From: Palsa-459 sp035937595
GTDB lineage: Bacteria > Actinomycetota > Acidimicrobiia > Acidimicrobiales > RAAP-2
Reading direction: 5' to 3'
Length of the DNA stretch: 64,000 nucleotides
NCBI GenBank assembly: GCA_035937595.1
Contig: DASZHS010000001.1
Span: 4,068-68,067 of the forward strand
The notes beneath the pieces were generated by a model. The model ran no database searches, was not told the origin of the DNA, and saw only the letters and a program-made list of their open reading frames with translations. This document shows, piece by piece, positions 53,550 through 63,537 of the stretch. Within the stretch, counting starts at the first letter, position 1; each line of letters starts with the position of its first letter. The translations under genes and the position numbers were made by a program.

Positions 53550-54802
53550 GCCGCCACGCCTGCGTGGTCGGCGCCGGTGCCCGCGAGCACGCCCTCGCCC
53601 TCGCGCTCTCGCGCACCGCGGACGTCTCGGTCGCCCCGGGTGCCGACGCGATGCGCGCCCCGCGCATCACGCCGACGGGCGCGTCGGCGCTCGACGTCGA
53701 CGCCGACCTCTACGTCGTCGGCCCCGAGGGTCCCTTGGTCGAGGGGCTGGCCGACGAGCTGCGCGCGCGCGGCCGCCGGGTCGTCGGTCCCGGGCGTGAC
53801 GGCGCGCGCCTCGAGGGGTCCAAGGCCTTCATGAAGGAGCTCCTCGACGCCGCCGGCGTCCCGACGGCCCGGTACGGCACGTTCGAGGACCTCGACGACG
53901 CGGTCGCGTTCCTGCGAGCGCTCGGCGGGACGGTCGTCGTCAAGACCGACGGGTTGGCCGGGGGCAAGGGCGTGCTCGTCACCGAGGACCTCGACGCGGC
54001 CGCGCGCGACGTCGAGGCCAAGCTGTCCGGCGCCGCCTTCGGCGCGGCGGGCCGGCGCGTCGTCATCGAGGAGGGGCTCGTGGGCGAGGAGTGCACGCTG
54101 CTCGTCCTGGTCGACGGGTCCCGCGCCGTGCCCCTCGCGCCGGCGCGGGACTACAAGCGGCTCGCCGACGGCGACACCGGGCCCAACACGGGGGGCATGG
54201 GGGCCGTCTCGCCCCCCGACGACGTCGACGACGCGCTCGTGGCGAGGATCATGGCCGACGCCGTCGAGCCGACCCTGAAGGAGCTCACCGCCCGGGGGAT
54301 CGACTACCGCGGCGTGCTCTACGCAGGGGTGATGGTGGACCACGGCGCGCCGAGGGTGCTCGAGTACAACGTGCGGCTCGGCGACCCCGAGGCCGAGGTC
54401 GTGCTGCCGCGCTTGGCCGACGACCCCTTCGACCTGTTCGAGGCGGTGGCCACCGGCACGCTGAGCACGGCGCCACGCTTCACCTCGGACGCGGCGGTGA
54501 CCGTCGTGCTGGCCGCGGCGGGCTACCCCGACGCCGTCGCCAGAGGCGCGCTGATCCGCGGGCTCGCCGAGGACGGGCAGCTCGCCGAGGGACGCGACGG
54601 GGTCATCGTCTTCCACGGCGCGACGCGCAAGGAGCGCGACCACTACGTGACGGACGGCGGCCGCGTCCTCGCCGTCACCGCGCTCGCGCCGACGGTCGCC
54701 GCCGCCCGCACCCGCGCGTACGAGGCGGTCGACCAGCTCTCCTTCGACGGCTGCCAGGTGCGCCGGGACGTCGCGGGCCCCCCGATCGGGATGTCGTCGT
54801 GA
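53546..54802 (+). CDS. purD: Phosphoribosylamine-glycine ligase
   Basis: The 418-residue ATP-grasp ligase makes glycinamide ribonucleotide. It has VVGAGAREHALALAL, LYVVGPEGPLVEGLADELRA, GSKAFMKELLDAAGVPTARY, VVVKTDGLAGGKGVLVT, DTGPNTGGMGAVSPP and RLGDPEAEVVLPRL. The N-domain loop after the first strand is somewhat shorter than in typical PurD. The GTG overlaps the purA stop and the TGA overlaps the purB GTG. Confidence 0.96.
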   Translation: MSRHACVVGAGAREHALALALSRTADVSVAPGADAMRAPRITPTGASALDVDADLYVVGPEGPLVEGLADELRARGRRVVGPGRDGARLEGSKAFMKELLDAAGVPTARYGTFEDLDDAVAFLRALGGTVVVKTDGLAGGKGVLVTEDLDAAARDVEAKLSGAAFGAAGRRVVIEEGLVGEECTLLVLVDGSRAVPLAPARDYKRLADGDTGPNTGGMGAVSPPDDVDDALVARIMADAVEPTLKELTARGIDYRGVLYAGVMVDHGAPRVLEYNVRLGDPEAEVVLPRLADDPFDLFEAVATGTLSTAPRFTSDAAVTVVLAAAGYPDAVARGALIRGLAEDGQLAEGRDGVIVFHGATRKERDHYVTDGGRVLAVTALAPTVAAARTRAYEAVDQLSFDGCQVRRDVAGPPIGMSS

Positions 54803-56103
54803 TCCCCCGCTACGCCCCCCCGGACCTCGCCGCGCTGTTCACCGACGAGGCGAGGTTCGCGGCCATGCTCGAGGTCGAGCTCCTGGCCGCCGAGGCGATG
54901 GAGCGCGCCGGTGTCGCACCGCCCGGCGTCGCCGCGCGCCTGCGCGCGGCCGCCCCGGTCGTCGACGCGGCCTTCGTCGAGGCCGTCGGGCGCCGCGAGG
55001 CCGAGACGCGCCACGACACCGCCGCGTTCGTCGACGTCGTGCAGGCATCGATGGCCTCCGACGAGTCGTCGTGGCTCCACTACGGCCTCACGTCCTCCGA
55101 CGTCGTCGACACCGCGCTCGCCCTGCAGCTCACGCGTGCGCTCGACGTGCTGGCGGCCGACGCGCGCGGCTTCGTCGCCGTGCTCGCCGCGCGTGCCCGG
55201 GCGACGATCGACGTCCCGGTCGCCGGGCGCACCCACGGGATGTTCGCCGAGCCGACGACCTTCGGCGCCAAGTTCGCGCTCCTCAGCCTCCAGGCCGAGC
55301 GCGACCGCGTGCGGCTCGAGCGGTCACGCGAGGGGATCGCGGTCGCGAAGCTCTCCGGGGCGGTCGGGACGTTCTCGTCGATCGACCCCGCGATCGAGGC
55401 CCAGGTCGCCGCGGCGCTCGGGCTCACCCCCGTCCCGGCGTCCCAGGTGCTCGCCCGCGACCGACACGCCGAGGTCCTCTACGCGTGCGCGGCCGCCGCC
55501 ACGACGACCGAGGCGCTCGGCACCGAGGTGCGCCTGCTCTCGCGCAGCGACGTCGGCGAGGTGTCCGAGCCGTTCGCCGAGGGCCAGAAGGGGTCCTCGT
55601 CGATGCCGCACAAGCGCAACCCCGTCATCGCCGAACGGCTGTGCGGCCTCGCGAGGGTCGTGCGCGGCTACCTGGTGCCGGGGCTCGAGGACGTGGCCCT
55701 CTGGCACGAGCGCGACATCTCGCACAGCTCCGTCGAGCGCATCGTGCTCCCGGACGCGATCCAGCTCACCGGGTTCCTGCTCCGCAGCGCGACCGCGCTC
55801 GCCGCGGGCCTCGTGGTCCACGCGGAGCGCGCGCGAGAGAACCTGGAGGACGCGAGCCTCGGGCTCGTCTTCTCGCAGTCCGTGCTCCTCGCCCTCGTCG
55901 ACCACGGCCGCTCGCGCGACGACGCCTACCGGGTCGTCCAGCGCGCCGCCGCCAAGGCCGCCTCCACGCGCACGCCGTTCCGCAAGGTGCTGGAGGCCGA
56001 CGAGAGCGTCGGCCTCGACCAGGCGGCCCTCGACGCCGCGTTCGACCTCGGCCGCGTGCTCCGGCACCGGACGAGGTTCCTCGACGCGATCGACGGGCTG
56101 TGA
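54799..56103 (+). CDS. purB: Adenylosuccinate lyase
   Basis: The 434-residue enzyme removes fumarate in two steps, from SAICAR and from adenylosuccinate. It has RHDTAAFVDVVQASM, LHYGLTSSDVVDTALALQLT, VAGRTHGMFAEPTTFG (catalytic His) and the signature KGSSSMPHKRNPVIAERLCG. It is shorter at the C-terminus than E. coli PurB but matches the compact actinobacterial form. It is coupled to purD and purC by GTGA overlaps. Confidence 0.96.
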   Translation: MIPRYAPPDLAALFTDEARFAAMLEVELLAAEAMERAGVAPPGVAARLRAAAPVVDAAFVEAVGRREAETRHDTAAFVDVVQASMASDESSWLHYGLTSSDVVDTALALQLTRALDVLAADARGFVAVLAARARATIDVPVAGRTHGMFAEPTTFGAKFALLSLQAERDRVRLERSREGIAVAKLSGAVGTFSSIDPAIEAQVAAALGLTPVPASQVLARDRHAEVLYACAAAATTTEALGTEVRLLSRSDVGEVSEPFAEGQKGSSSMPHKRNPVIAERLCGLARVVRGYLVPGLEDVALWHERDISHSSVERIVLPDAIQLTGFLLRSATALAAGLVVHAERARENLEDASLGLVFSQSVLLALVDHGRSRDDAYRVVQRAAAKAASTRTPFRKVLEADESVGLDQAALDAAFDLGRVLRHRTRFLDAIDGL

Positions 56104-57008
56104 CCACCGCCGGCCTCACGGGGCTCGAGCACCTGCACTCCGGCAAGGTGCGTGACCTCTACGCGATCGGCGAGGACCGGCTCCTGCTCGTCGCGTCGGA
56201 CCGCCTGAGCGCCTTCGACGTCGTCATGGCGGAGCCCATCCCCGAGAAGGGGCGCGTGTTGACCGCGATGACGGCCTATTGGTGCGAGCAGCTCGACGGG
56301 GTCGCAGAGTGCGCTCTGCTGACGTGCGCTCCCGCGGAGATCGAGAGGTCCGTGCCCGGGTTCGGTGGAGCGCCGTCGCTCGCCGGACGCGCCATGCTCG
56401 CCCGTCGCGCCGAGATGGTGCCCCTCGAGTGCGTCGTGCGGGGCCGGCTGGCCGGCCAGGCGCACGAGGAGTACCTCGCGTCGGGCACGATCCACTCGAT
56501 GCCCGCGCCGAAGGGCCTCGAGCTCACGGACCCGCTGCCCGAGCCGATGTTCACGCCGTCCACCAAGGCGGCGGTGGGCCACGACGTGAACATCTCCTTC
56601 GACGACGCGTGCGCGCTCGTAGGTGCGACGCTCGCCACGCGGCTGCGGACGCTGTGCCTCGAGATCTTCGAGGTGGCCGCGCGTCGCGTCGACGCAGCCG
56701 GCCTCGTGCTGGCGGACACCAAGTTCGAGCTCGGCCTGATCGACGGGGCCCTCGTGCTCTGCGACGAGGTGGTCACGCCGGACTCCTCGAGGCTGTGGCC
56801 GAAGGACGCGATCGTTCGCGGCGAGGCGCCGCCGGCGTTCGACAAGCAGCCCTTCCGCGACTGGCTGGCCGCCCAGCCGTGGGACCGGACGCCGCCGCCC
56901 CCTCCCGTGCCACGCGACGTCGTGGACGTCACGTCGCGCCGGTACGTCGCGGCCTACGAGCGCGTGACGGGGCGGTCGCTCGACGACTGGTACGGTCCGT
57001 CGTCGTGA
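56100..57008 (+). CDS. purC: SAICAR synthetase
   Basis: The 302-residue enzyme joins aspartate to CAIR. It has SGKVRDLYAIGEDRLLLVAS, DRLSAFDVVMAEPIPEKGRV, LECVVRGRLAGQAHEEYLAS, MFTPSTKAAVGHDVNISF, ADTKFELGLIDGALVLCDEV and VTPDSSRLWP. The length and inserts match the yeast/actinobacterial type (about 300) rather than the 237-residue E. coli type. It is coupled on both sides. Confidence 0.96.
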   Translation: MTTAGLTGLEHLHSGKVRDLYAIGEDRLLLVASDRLSAFDVVMAEPIPEKGRVLTAMTAYWCEQLDGVAECALLTCAPAEIERSVPGFGGAPSLAGRAMLARRAEMVPLECVVRGRLAGQAHEEYLASGTIHSMPAPKGLELTDPLPEPMFTPSTKAAVGHDVNISFDDACALVGATLATRLRTLCLEIFEVAARRVDAAGLVLADTKFELGLIDGALVLCDEVVTPDSSRLWPKDAIVRGEAPPAFDKQPFRDWLAAQPWDRTPPPPPVPRDVVDVTSRRYVAAYERVTGRSLDDWYGPSS

Positions 57009-57255
57009 GGTTCGACGCACGCGTCGAGGTGACGCTGCGCGACGGCATCGCGGACCCCGAGGGCGCGACCATCGAGCGCGCGCTGCCCGCGCTCGGCTTC
57101 CACGGCGTCCACGGCGTGCGCGCCGGCCGGTCGTTCCGACTCTCGGTCGACGCGGACACCGCCGACGCCGCACGCGTCCTCACCCAGGCCCTGGCCGACC
57201 GCCTCCTCGCCAACCCGGTCATCGAGCGCGCCACCGTCGAGCTCGTGGACGCCCG

Positions 57256-57259
<4 letters not shown>
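57005..57259 (+). CDS. purS: FGAM synthase subunit PurS
   Basis: The 84-residue protein has VEVTLRDGIADPEGATIERA, LGFHGVHGVRAGRSFRLSVD and the late LANPVIERATVELV. PurS bridges PurL and PurQ in the three-part FGAM synthase complex. Its presence agrees with the short PurL encoded later. It overlaps purC (GTGA) and purQ (ATGA). Confidence 0.94.
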
Positions 57260-57930
<671 letters not shown>

Positions 57931-57964
57931 CGTCGCGCGTCCGAGCCCGCCCGACGGCGATCGG

Positions 57965-57976
57965 TACGATCCCCAC
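57965..57976 (+). promoter_or_regulatory. Leaderless promoter of the serine hydrolase
   Basis: TACGAT (57965-57970), 6 bases, then GTG 57977. Confidence 0.6.
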
Positions 57977-59332
57977 GTGGCACGCACCGATCGCCAGGTC
58001 GCGGACGCGGCGGCGATCGCCGAGCGCCTCCTCGTCGTCCTGCGGCGCCGCCACGGCTGTCCCGGCATCGCCTACGGGCTCCGCCACGACGGCACGACGG
58101 TGCTCTTCGGCGCCGACGGCGTCGCCGACCTAGCGACCGGCGCGCCGGTCGACGTGGCGACGACGCGGTTCCGCTGCGCCTCCATCACGAAGACCTTCAC
58201 CGCCACCCTCGTCCTGCAGCTGGTCGAGCGAGGCCAGCTCCGTCTGGACGACGCCGTCACCACGTGGCTGCCCTGGACCCGGCGCACCCTCGGCGCGGAC
58301 GTCACGGTCCGCCACCTGCTGCTGCACGCGGGCGGGGTCATCCGCGACGGGTCGAACGCGTGGGACGACACGACCATGCCGGATCGCGAGGCCCTGCACC
58401 GCGAGCTCGGCGCGGCCGCGACGTTCGGGGCGCCCTCCGAGCGCTTCCGCTACTCCAACATGGCCTACGCCCTTCTGGGCGAGGTGCTCGAGGCCGCCAC
58501 GAAGACGCCGTTCGCGGCGCTGCTGCGACGCCGGATCGCACGGCCGCTCGACCTCGCCCAGACCGACGCGGACCTCACCGCGGTCTCGCGCCGGGCGCTC
58601 GCGACCGGGTACTACGCGGCATGGCCGGACGAGCCGCGGCGGGCGGCGGCGCACGTCGAGGCGCGGGCGATCGCGCCGGCCGGCGGACTCGTGTCGACGG
58701 TCGGCGACCTCCTCGCCTACGAGCAGGCCCACCTCCCGGGCGACGACCGACTCCTCAGCGAGCTGTCGAAGCGCGAGATGCAGCGACCGCAATGGCAGCG
58801 CGCCACCGAGCCGCACTACGGGCTCGGCTGGATGACCTGGCACGTGGGCGGGATCTCGGTGGTCGGCCACAGCGGGGGGTACCCGGGGTTCACGACGAAG
58901 ATCGCGTTCTCGCCGCGGGATCGACTCTGCGCGGCCGTGCTGACGAACGCGATCTCGCCCGTCGCGGCCCTCGGGGTGGACGCCATCTACGGATCGATCG
59001 ACGCCGTCGGGTCGCGGTGGGAGGAGGCCTCGGCTCCGTCGCCGTGGCACACGCGTGCTGAGCTCGCGAGCTACGGCGGGATCTACCGGGACAACTTCGG
59101 CACCCTGGTCGTTGGCCGCGTGCACAACGCGCTCCTGGTGGTCCCCGCCGAGGACGTCCAGCCGTTCGCCGGGGCGTCGCTCCTCACGGCCACCGGACCA
59201 CGGAGGTTCCTCGTCGCGTCGGGCTACGACTTCGGCTTCGTCGGCGAGCAGGTGCGCTTCCGCACCGATCGCCGTGGTGCCGTGACCACGCTCGTGTGGG
59301 GACCGCACCCCTACGTCCGGATCGGGCCGTGA
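57977..59332 (+). CDS. Beta-lactamase-family serine hydrolase (class C/DAP-like)
   Basis: The 451-residue protein has the penicillin-binding/class C fold: Ser69-I-T-Lys72 in RCASITKTFTA, Tyr159-S-Asn161 in FRYSNMAYALLGEV, and the third motif HSGG at 298-301 (VVGHSGGYPGF). An extra C-terminal domain of about 100 residues (ELASYGGIYRDNFGTLVVGR) is the lipocalin-like DUF3471-type part often seen in these hydrolases. There is no signal peptide, so it acts in the cytoplasm on an ester, amide or D-amino-acid peptide. The GTG is set by the leaderless hexamer. Confidence 0.88.
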   Translation: MARTDRQVADAAAIAERLLVVLRRRHGCPGIAYGLRHDGTTVLFGADGVADLATGAPVDVATTRFRCASITKTFTATLVLQLVERGQLRLDDAVTTWLPWTRRTLGADVTVRHLLLHAGGVIRDGSNAWDDTTMPDREALHRELGAAATFGAPSERFRYSNMAYALLGEVLEAATKTPFAALLRRRIARPLDLAQTDADLTAVSRRALATGYYAAWPDEPRRAAAHVEARAIAPAGGLVSTVGDLLAYEQAHLPGDDRLLSELSKREMQRPQWQRATEPHYGLGWMTWHVGGISVVGHSGGYPGFTTKIAFSPRDRLCAAVLTNAISPVAALGVDAIYGSIDAVGSRWEEASAPSPWHTRAELASYGGIYRDNFGTLVVGRVHNALLVVPAEDVQPFAGASLLTATGPRRFLVASGYDFGFVGEQVRFRTDRRGAVTTLVWGPHPYVRIGP

Positions 59333-59372
59333 GGCCCCGTCTCCTGCCCGATCCGCGGCGGGGTGCGCTCGA

Positions 59373-59879
59373 CTAGCCCCTCGTCCGCTTAACGTTCGCC
59401 TTCGCGAGGACGTCGGCGGGCACGCCCATCGAGCGGAAGGCCGAATAGGAGATCCCGCGCCGGGCGGCATAGCCCTTTGCGACCGAGGTGAATTCCTTCT
59501 CCAGCGCGGAGAGGTCGGCGCGGGTCTCCAGTCGGGCCTTCTCGATCTCGAGGTTCATGCGCTCCTGGGTGAGCTCCAGCTGCTGCATCGGCGAGGCGTC
59601 GTCGAACGTCCTCGAAATCTTGGAAAGGCGCGCCTCGATCGACGACGGCGTGCGCTTGCGGCCACGCTTCCCTCTGCCGGCTTTCAGGGCGTCGAGATAC
59701 TTGTTAATCGCACGCGATTCCCTGCGTCCCTGGGCCAACGCCGCCTTGTGGGCCGCGGACATGCCGCGCGGCTTCGCCGGGGCCTTCCTTACCGTCTTCT
59801 TCGCCGCGGTCTTCGCGGGCGTCCTCGCGGCTCTCTTCGCGGCCGGCTTCGCGGTGGACTTCGTTGCTGCACGGGGCAC
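59373..59879 (-). CDS. Histone-H1-like tail protein, putative nucleoid-associated
   Basis: The 168-residue protein has a Lys/Ala/Pro-rich N-terminus of about 45 residues (KSTAKPAAKRAARTPAKTAA and more), like histone H1 tails. A conserved domain follows with RGRKRTPSSIEARLSKISRT, LELTQERMNLEIEKARLETR and VAKGYAARRGISYSAFRSMG, ending VPADVLAKANV. The last segment looks like a small helix-turn-helix or SAP-like element. DNA binding is inferred from charge and pattern. GTG 59879 has an AAAGGA site; an in-frame ATG at 59939 adds 20 residues. Confidence 0.7.
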   Translation of the reverse strand: MPRAATKSTAKPAAKRAARTPAKTAAKKTVRKAPAKPRGMSAAHKAALAQGRRESRAINKYLDALKAGRGKRGRKRTPSSIEARLSKISRTFDDASPMQQLELTQERMNLEIEKARLETRADLSALEKEFTSVAKGYAARRGISYSAFRSMGVPADVLAKANVKRTRG

Positions 59880-60081
59880 TGGACTACATCCTTTGTTGGG
59901 AGACCGTCCACCATAGACCGAGGTTGCGGTGCCCTCCAAATCACCGATGTCGCGTCATCGGCACGTCGTTGCATCGGCCAATTGGCACATGGCCTTCATG
60001 TGCAATGCGCCACGCGTGATGCACGCTGCGGATGCTCCGATCCCGACGCGTCGAGGGAGCGGGCGCCGATGGCGGCGTTGG

Positions 60082-60093
60082 TACTGTGCAGCC
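60082..60093 (+). promoter_or_regulatory. Leaderless promoter of purL
   Basis: TACTGT (60082-60087), 6 bases, then ATG 60094. This selects ATG 60094 over the upstream in-frame ATGs from 59929. Confidence 0.65.
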
Positions 60094-62358
60094 ATGGCGA
60101 CGGTCGCGGCACGCCACCGTGCCCTGGGCCTCTCCGACGAGGAGCTCGCCGAGATCACCCGCGTGCTCGACCGGCCGCCGAACGACCTCGAGCTCGCGCT
60201 GTTCGGCGTCATGTGGTCGGAGCACTGCTCGTACAAGTCGTCGCGCATCCACCTGTCCCGCCTTCCCACGGACGGCGACCGCGTGCTCGTCGGACCCGGC
60301 GAGAACGCCGGCGTCATCGACGCCGGCGGCGGCGTCGCGGTGGCGGTGCGGATCGAGTCGCACAACCACCCGTCGGCGATCGAGCCGCACCAGGGGGCGG
60401 CCACGGGGGTCGGCGGCATCCTGCGCGACATCTTCACGATGGGCGCGCGCCCGCTGTGCGTGCTGGACCCCCTCTTCTTCGGCCGGCTCGACACGCCCCG
60501 GCAGCGCTGGCTCTTCGACGGCGTGGTCGGGGGCATCTCGAGCTACGGCAACTCGGTCGGTGTCCCAACGGTCGGCGGCGAGCTGACCTTCGACCCCTGC
60601 TACGAGGGGAATCCGCTCGTGAACGTCCTGTGCCTCGGGGCGCTGCCCACCGAGCGGCTCGTGCTCGGGCGGGCGAGCGGCGTCGGGAACCTCGCCGTGC
60701 TGCTCGGGGCCTCGACGGGGCGGGACGGGATCGGCGGGGTGTCCGTGCTCGCCTCGGCCGGCCTCGGCGCGAACGGTCGCGACGACGACAAGCGGCCGTC
60801 CGTCCAGGTCGGCGACCCCTACGAGGAGAAGCGCCTCATCGAGGCGTGCCTCGAGCTGCTCGACCGGTCCCTCGTCGTCGGGATCCAGGACCTCGGAGGT
60901 GCGGGCCTCGCCTGCGCCACGAGCGAGACCGCGGCACGGGCCGGCCTCGGGATGGACGTCGACGTCGCCGCGGTCCCGCGTCGCGAGGAGGGGATGGTGC
61001 CCGCCGAGGTGATGACGTCGGAGAGCCAGGAGCGCATGCTCGCGATCGTCACCCCCGAGAGCGTGGACGACGTGGCCGAGGTGTGCCGCCGCTGGGAGGT
61101 CGCCGCCACGGTCGTCGGCCGTGTCACCGCGCCGTCGGGTGCGAACGGCCACGTTCCGCTGGGCCTCCTCCGCGTCCGCGACGGGTTGGAGGGCCCGGTC
61201 CTCGCCGAGGTCCCCGCTGCCGCGCTCGCCGACGACGCCCCGCGCTACGACCGTGCGCGCCGCCGTCCGACGGACCTCGACGCGTGCCGTGCCGACGATC
61301 CGACCGGCGACGAGCACCGCGGCTCGTGCCGCGAGGACCTCCTCGGCCTCGTCGTCGACCCGTCGTGGGTCTACCGCCAGTACGACCACCAGCTGTTCTT
61401 GAACACGGTCGTCGGGCCCGGCGGCGACGCCGCCCTCCTGCGGCTCTGCGGGCCGGGGCTGCCCTCGACCGATCGCGGCGTCGCGATCACGACGGACTCG
61501 AACCCACGAGCCTGTGCACTCGACCCGAGGGGCGGCACGGCCCTCGTGCTGGCGGAGTCCATCGCGAACCTCGCGTGCGTCGGGGTGGCGCCGACCGCCG
61601 TCGTCAACTGCCTCAACTTCGGGAACCCGGAGCACGCGTCGGTGATGTGGCAGCTCGCCGAGTGCGTCGACGGGCTCGCCGAGGCGTGCCGCGCCTTCGG
61701 CCTGCCGGTGGTCGGTGGGAACGTCTCGCTGTACAACGAGCATGCCGGTCGCGACATCGACCCCACGCCCGTGCTCGGCGTGCTCGGCGTCGTCGAGGAG
61801 CTCACCGGCCGGCCGCCAGGCCTTCAGATGACGAACGGCGACACGATCCTGCTGCTCGGCGAGCGGATGGGTCGCAACGGCGCGCCGCACCCGCTCGGCG
61901 GGTCCGCGTGGGCCACACGAAGGGGGCGACGCGGGGGCGTCCCGCCGGCGCTCGACGCGAGGGCGCACGGCCGCGCCTGCTCGCTCGTCGTCGATCTCGT
62001 CGCGCCGTCGTTGCGCGACGACGACGTGGTCGTGACGGCGGTCCACGACGTCTCTTCCGGCGGGCTCGGCGTGGCGATGGCCGAGCTGTGCCTCGCCAGC
62101 GGCACGGGCCTGAGGGCCTCCGGCATCGACGGGCACCGCGAGCTGTTCTGCGAGCTGCCGTCGAGGTTCCTCGTGGCGTCGCGCGATCCCGACGCCGTCG
62201 CCTTCGCGGCCCACGCCGCGGGTGTCCCGATCGGCGTGCTGGGTGTCGCCTCAGGCGAGCGCCTCGACGTCGAGGGGCTTCTCGACGTGTCGCTCGCCGA
62301 GCTCCGCGAGGCCGCCGCGCTCGCACCACGCGGCGCGTCGAACCGCTCCGTCGCGTAG
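60094..62358 (+). CDS. purL: FGAM synthase subunit PurL (small form)
   Basis: The 754-residue enzyme converts FGAR to FGAM with ATP and ammonia from PurQ. It has LSDEELAEITRVLDRPPNDL, FGVMWSEHCSYKSSRIHL, GPGENAGVIDAGGG, RIESHNHPSAIEPHQGAATG and VGGELTFDPCYEGNPLVNV. The second half continues with ESIANLACVGVAPTAVVNCL and VHDVSSGGLGVAMAELCL. The start at 60094 gives the normal N-terminus and has a leaderless -10. It is the PurSQ-dependent type, consistent with purS and purQ nearby. Confidence 0.96.
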   Translation: MATVAARHRALGLSDEELAEITRVLDRPPNDLELALFGVMWSEHCSYKSSRIHLSRLPTDGDRVLVGPGENAGVIDAGGGVAVAVRIESHNHPSAIEPHQGAATGVGGILRDIFTMGARPLCVLDPLFFGRLDTPRQRWLFDGVVGGISSYGNSVGVPTVGGELTFDPCYEGNPLVNVLCLGALPTERLVLGRASGVGNLAVLLGASTGRDGIGGVSVLASAGLGANGRDDDKRPSVQVGDPYEEKRLIEACLELLDRSLVVGIQDLGGAGLACATSETAARAGLGMDVDVAAVPRREEGMVPAEVMTSESQERMLAIVTPESVDDVAEVCRRWEVAATVVGRVTAPSGANGHVPLGLLRVRDGLEGPVLAEVPAAALADDAPRYDRARRRPTDLDACRADDPTGDEHRGSCREDLLGLVVDPSWVYRQYDHQLFLNTVVGPGGDAALLRLCGPGLPSTDRGVAITTDSNPRACALDPRGGTALVLAESIANLACVGVAPTAVVNCLNFGNPEHASVMWQLAECVDGLAEACRAFGLPVVGGNVSLYNEHAGRDIDPTPVLGVLGVVEELTGRPPGLQMTNGDTILLLGERMGRNGAPHPLGGSAWATRRGRRGGVPPALDARAHGRACSLVVDLVAPSLRDDDVVVTAVHDVSSGGLGVAMAELCLASGTGLRASGIDGHRELFCELPSRFLVASRDPDAVAFAAHAAGVPIGVLGVASGERLDVEGLLDVSLAELREAAALAPRGASNRSVA

Positions 62359-62498
62359 GTCGGCCTGGCCGGGCAGCACGCCGCCGTTCGGGCGGGTCGC
62401 ACCGTCGCATCCCTGTCCCGCGGCATCCGCGACCGCCACCAGCGGTCGGCCGTGGAGCGCCGCCTGACCGGTAGTCGCGCGGCGGCCCGGTGCGCCGC

Positions 62499-63389
62499 TC
62501 AGGGTCGCGCAGCGTCGAGCTCGTCGAGCAGACCGTCGGGCACCGAGAGCCGGCCGGTCCCCGACCCGAGCGCGATGTCGGGCTTGTTCGTGCCGTGGTA
62601 GTCCGAGCCGCCGGTCGGGACGAGCCCGTGGGCGCGGGCGAGCTCGACGAGCCGCTCCGCCTCGAGGGGGTCGTGGCGCGAGTAGTGGCACTCGACGCCC
62701 GTCAGCCCTGCCGCCCGAAGACGACCGAGCACGGGGTCGACCCGGCGCGTGATCTCGTCGAGCGTGCGGTCCTCTGCCCACACGTCGGGCATGAGCGAGA
62801 TGAGCGGGTGCGCGAGCACGGTCACCGCGCCGTCACGGCGAGCTGCCTCGCTCGCGTCGTGCACCGACACGTGCGCCTTGCGGACGTACGCGCGCCCGGT
62901 CCGTCCGAGCAGCTCGTCGAACACCGCCTGGCGGGAGGTGAACTCTCGTGGATAGAGGCGCAGGAGCGCGTCCGCGACGTGCGGGCGCCCGATCGAGGTG
63001 GTCTCGGCGCCGGCCGTCACCCGGACCTCGTCCATCGTCACCCGGTCGTATCCGAGCTCGGCCAGGCGGGCGAGGAGCTCATCGTTGCGCGTCGCGCGGT
63101 CCGACGAGAGCGAGCCGAGCAGCCCACGCAGCCCGCTGTCGCGATCCTCAGAGACGAAGTAGCACAGCACGTGCAGGCTCCGGTCGTCCTCGAGGCAGGA
63201 GACCTCCGTTGCGCGGACGGCCCGGACCCCGCCGGCGCGGCACGCCGCGTCGAAGGCGTCGAACCCGTCGACGGTGTCATGGTCGGTGAGCGCGACGGCC
63301 CGGAGCCCGGCCGCAGACGCGAGGCCGGCCAGCTGCTCGGGCGTGTCCGTGCCGTCGGAGCACGTCGAGTGGCAGTGCAGGTCGATCAC
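62499..63389 (-). CDS. PHP-domain phosphoesterase, TrpH/nucleoside-bisphosphatase type
   Basis: The 296-residue protein opens IDLHCHSTCSDGTDTPEQLA and has VALTDHDTVDGF, ATEVSCLEDDRSLHVLCYF, AHVSVHDASEAARRDGAVTV, LAHPLISL and GGSDYHGTNKP. The His and Asp residues in these segments make the three-metal PHP centre. Relatives hydrolyse 3',5'-nucleotide bisphosphates or act as 5'-3' exonucleases (TrpH/YciV). The GTG start follows GGAGGTGAG. It lies between purL and purF on the opposite strand. Confidence 0.9.
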   Translation of the reverse strand: MIDLHCHSTCSDGTDTPEQLAGLASAAGLRAVALTDHDTVDGFDAFDAACRAGGVRAVRATEVSCLEDDRSLHVLCYFVSEDRDSGLRGLLGSLSSDRATRNDELLARLAELGYDRVTMDEVRVTAGAETTSIGRPHVADALLRLYPREFTSRQAVFDELLGRTGRAYVRKAHVSVHDASEAARRDGAVTVLAHPLISLMPDVWAEDRTLDEITRRVDPVLGRLRAAGLTGVECHYSRHDPLEAERLVELARAHGLVPTGGSDYHGTNKPDIALGSGTGRLSVPDGLLDELDAARP

Positions 63390-63492
63390 GGCTCACCTCC
63401 GCGGGCGAGCGTACCGACGGCGTTGCGACACCCCCGCCGGAGCCCCTCGGCGACTCGGTCGCGACGGGTCCCTGTGCGAGACTGTCGGCGCC

Positions 63493-63537
63493 ATGCGCTC
63501 GGTCGGCCTGCCACCGGACGGGTCGGTGACGTCGTGA
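63493..63537 (+). other. Short leader ORF overlapping the purF start
   Basis: ATG 63493 opens a 14-codon ORF (MRSVGLPPDGSVTS) whose TGA overlaps the purF GTG. GACTGT lies 7 bases before the ATG, one base from the TACTGT seen before purL. It may couple translation to purF. Confidence 0.35.

Noticed and set aside
59929..60093. purL starting at ATG 59929
   Set aside because: The extra 55 residues are not PurL-like and overlap the promoter hexamer 6 bases before ATG 60094.
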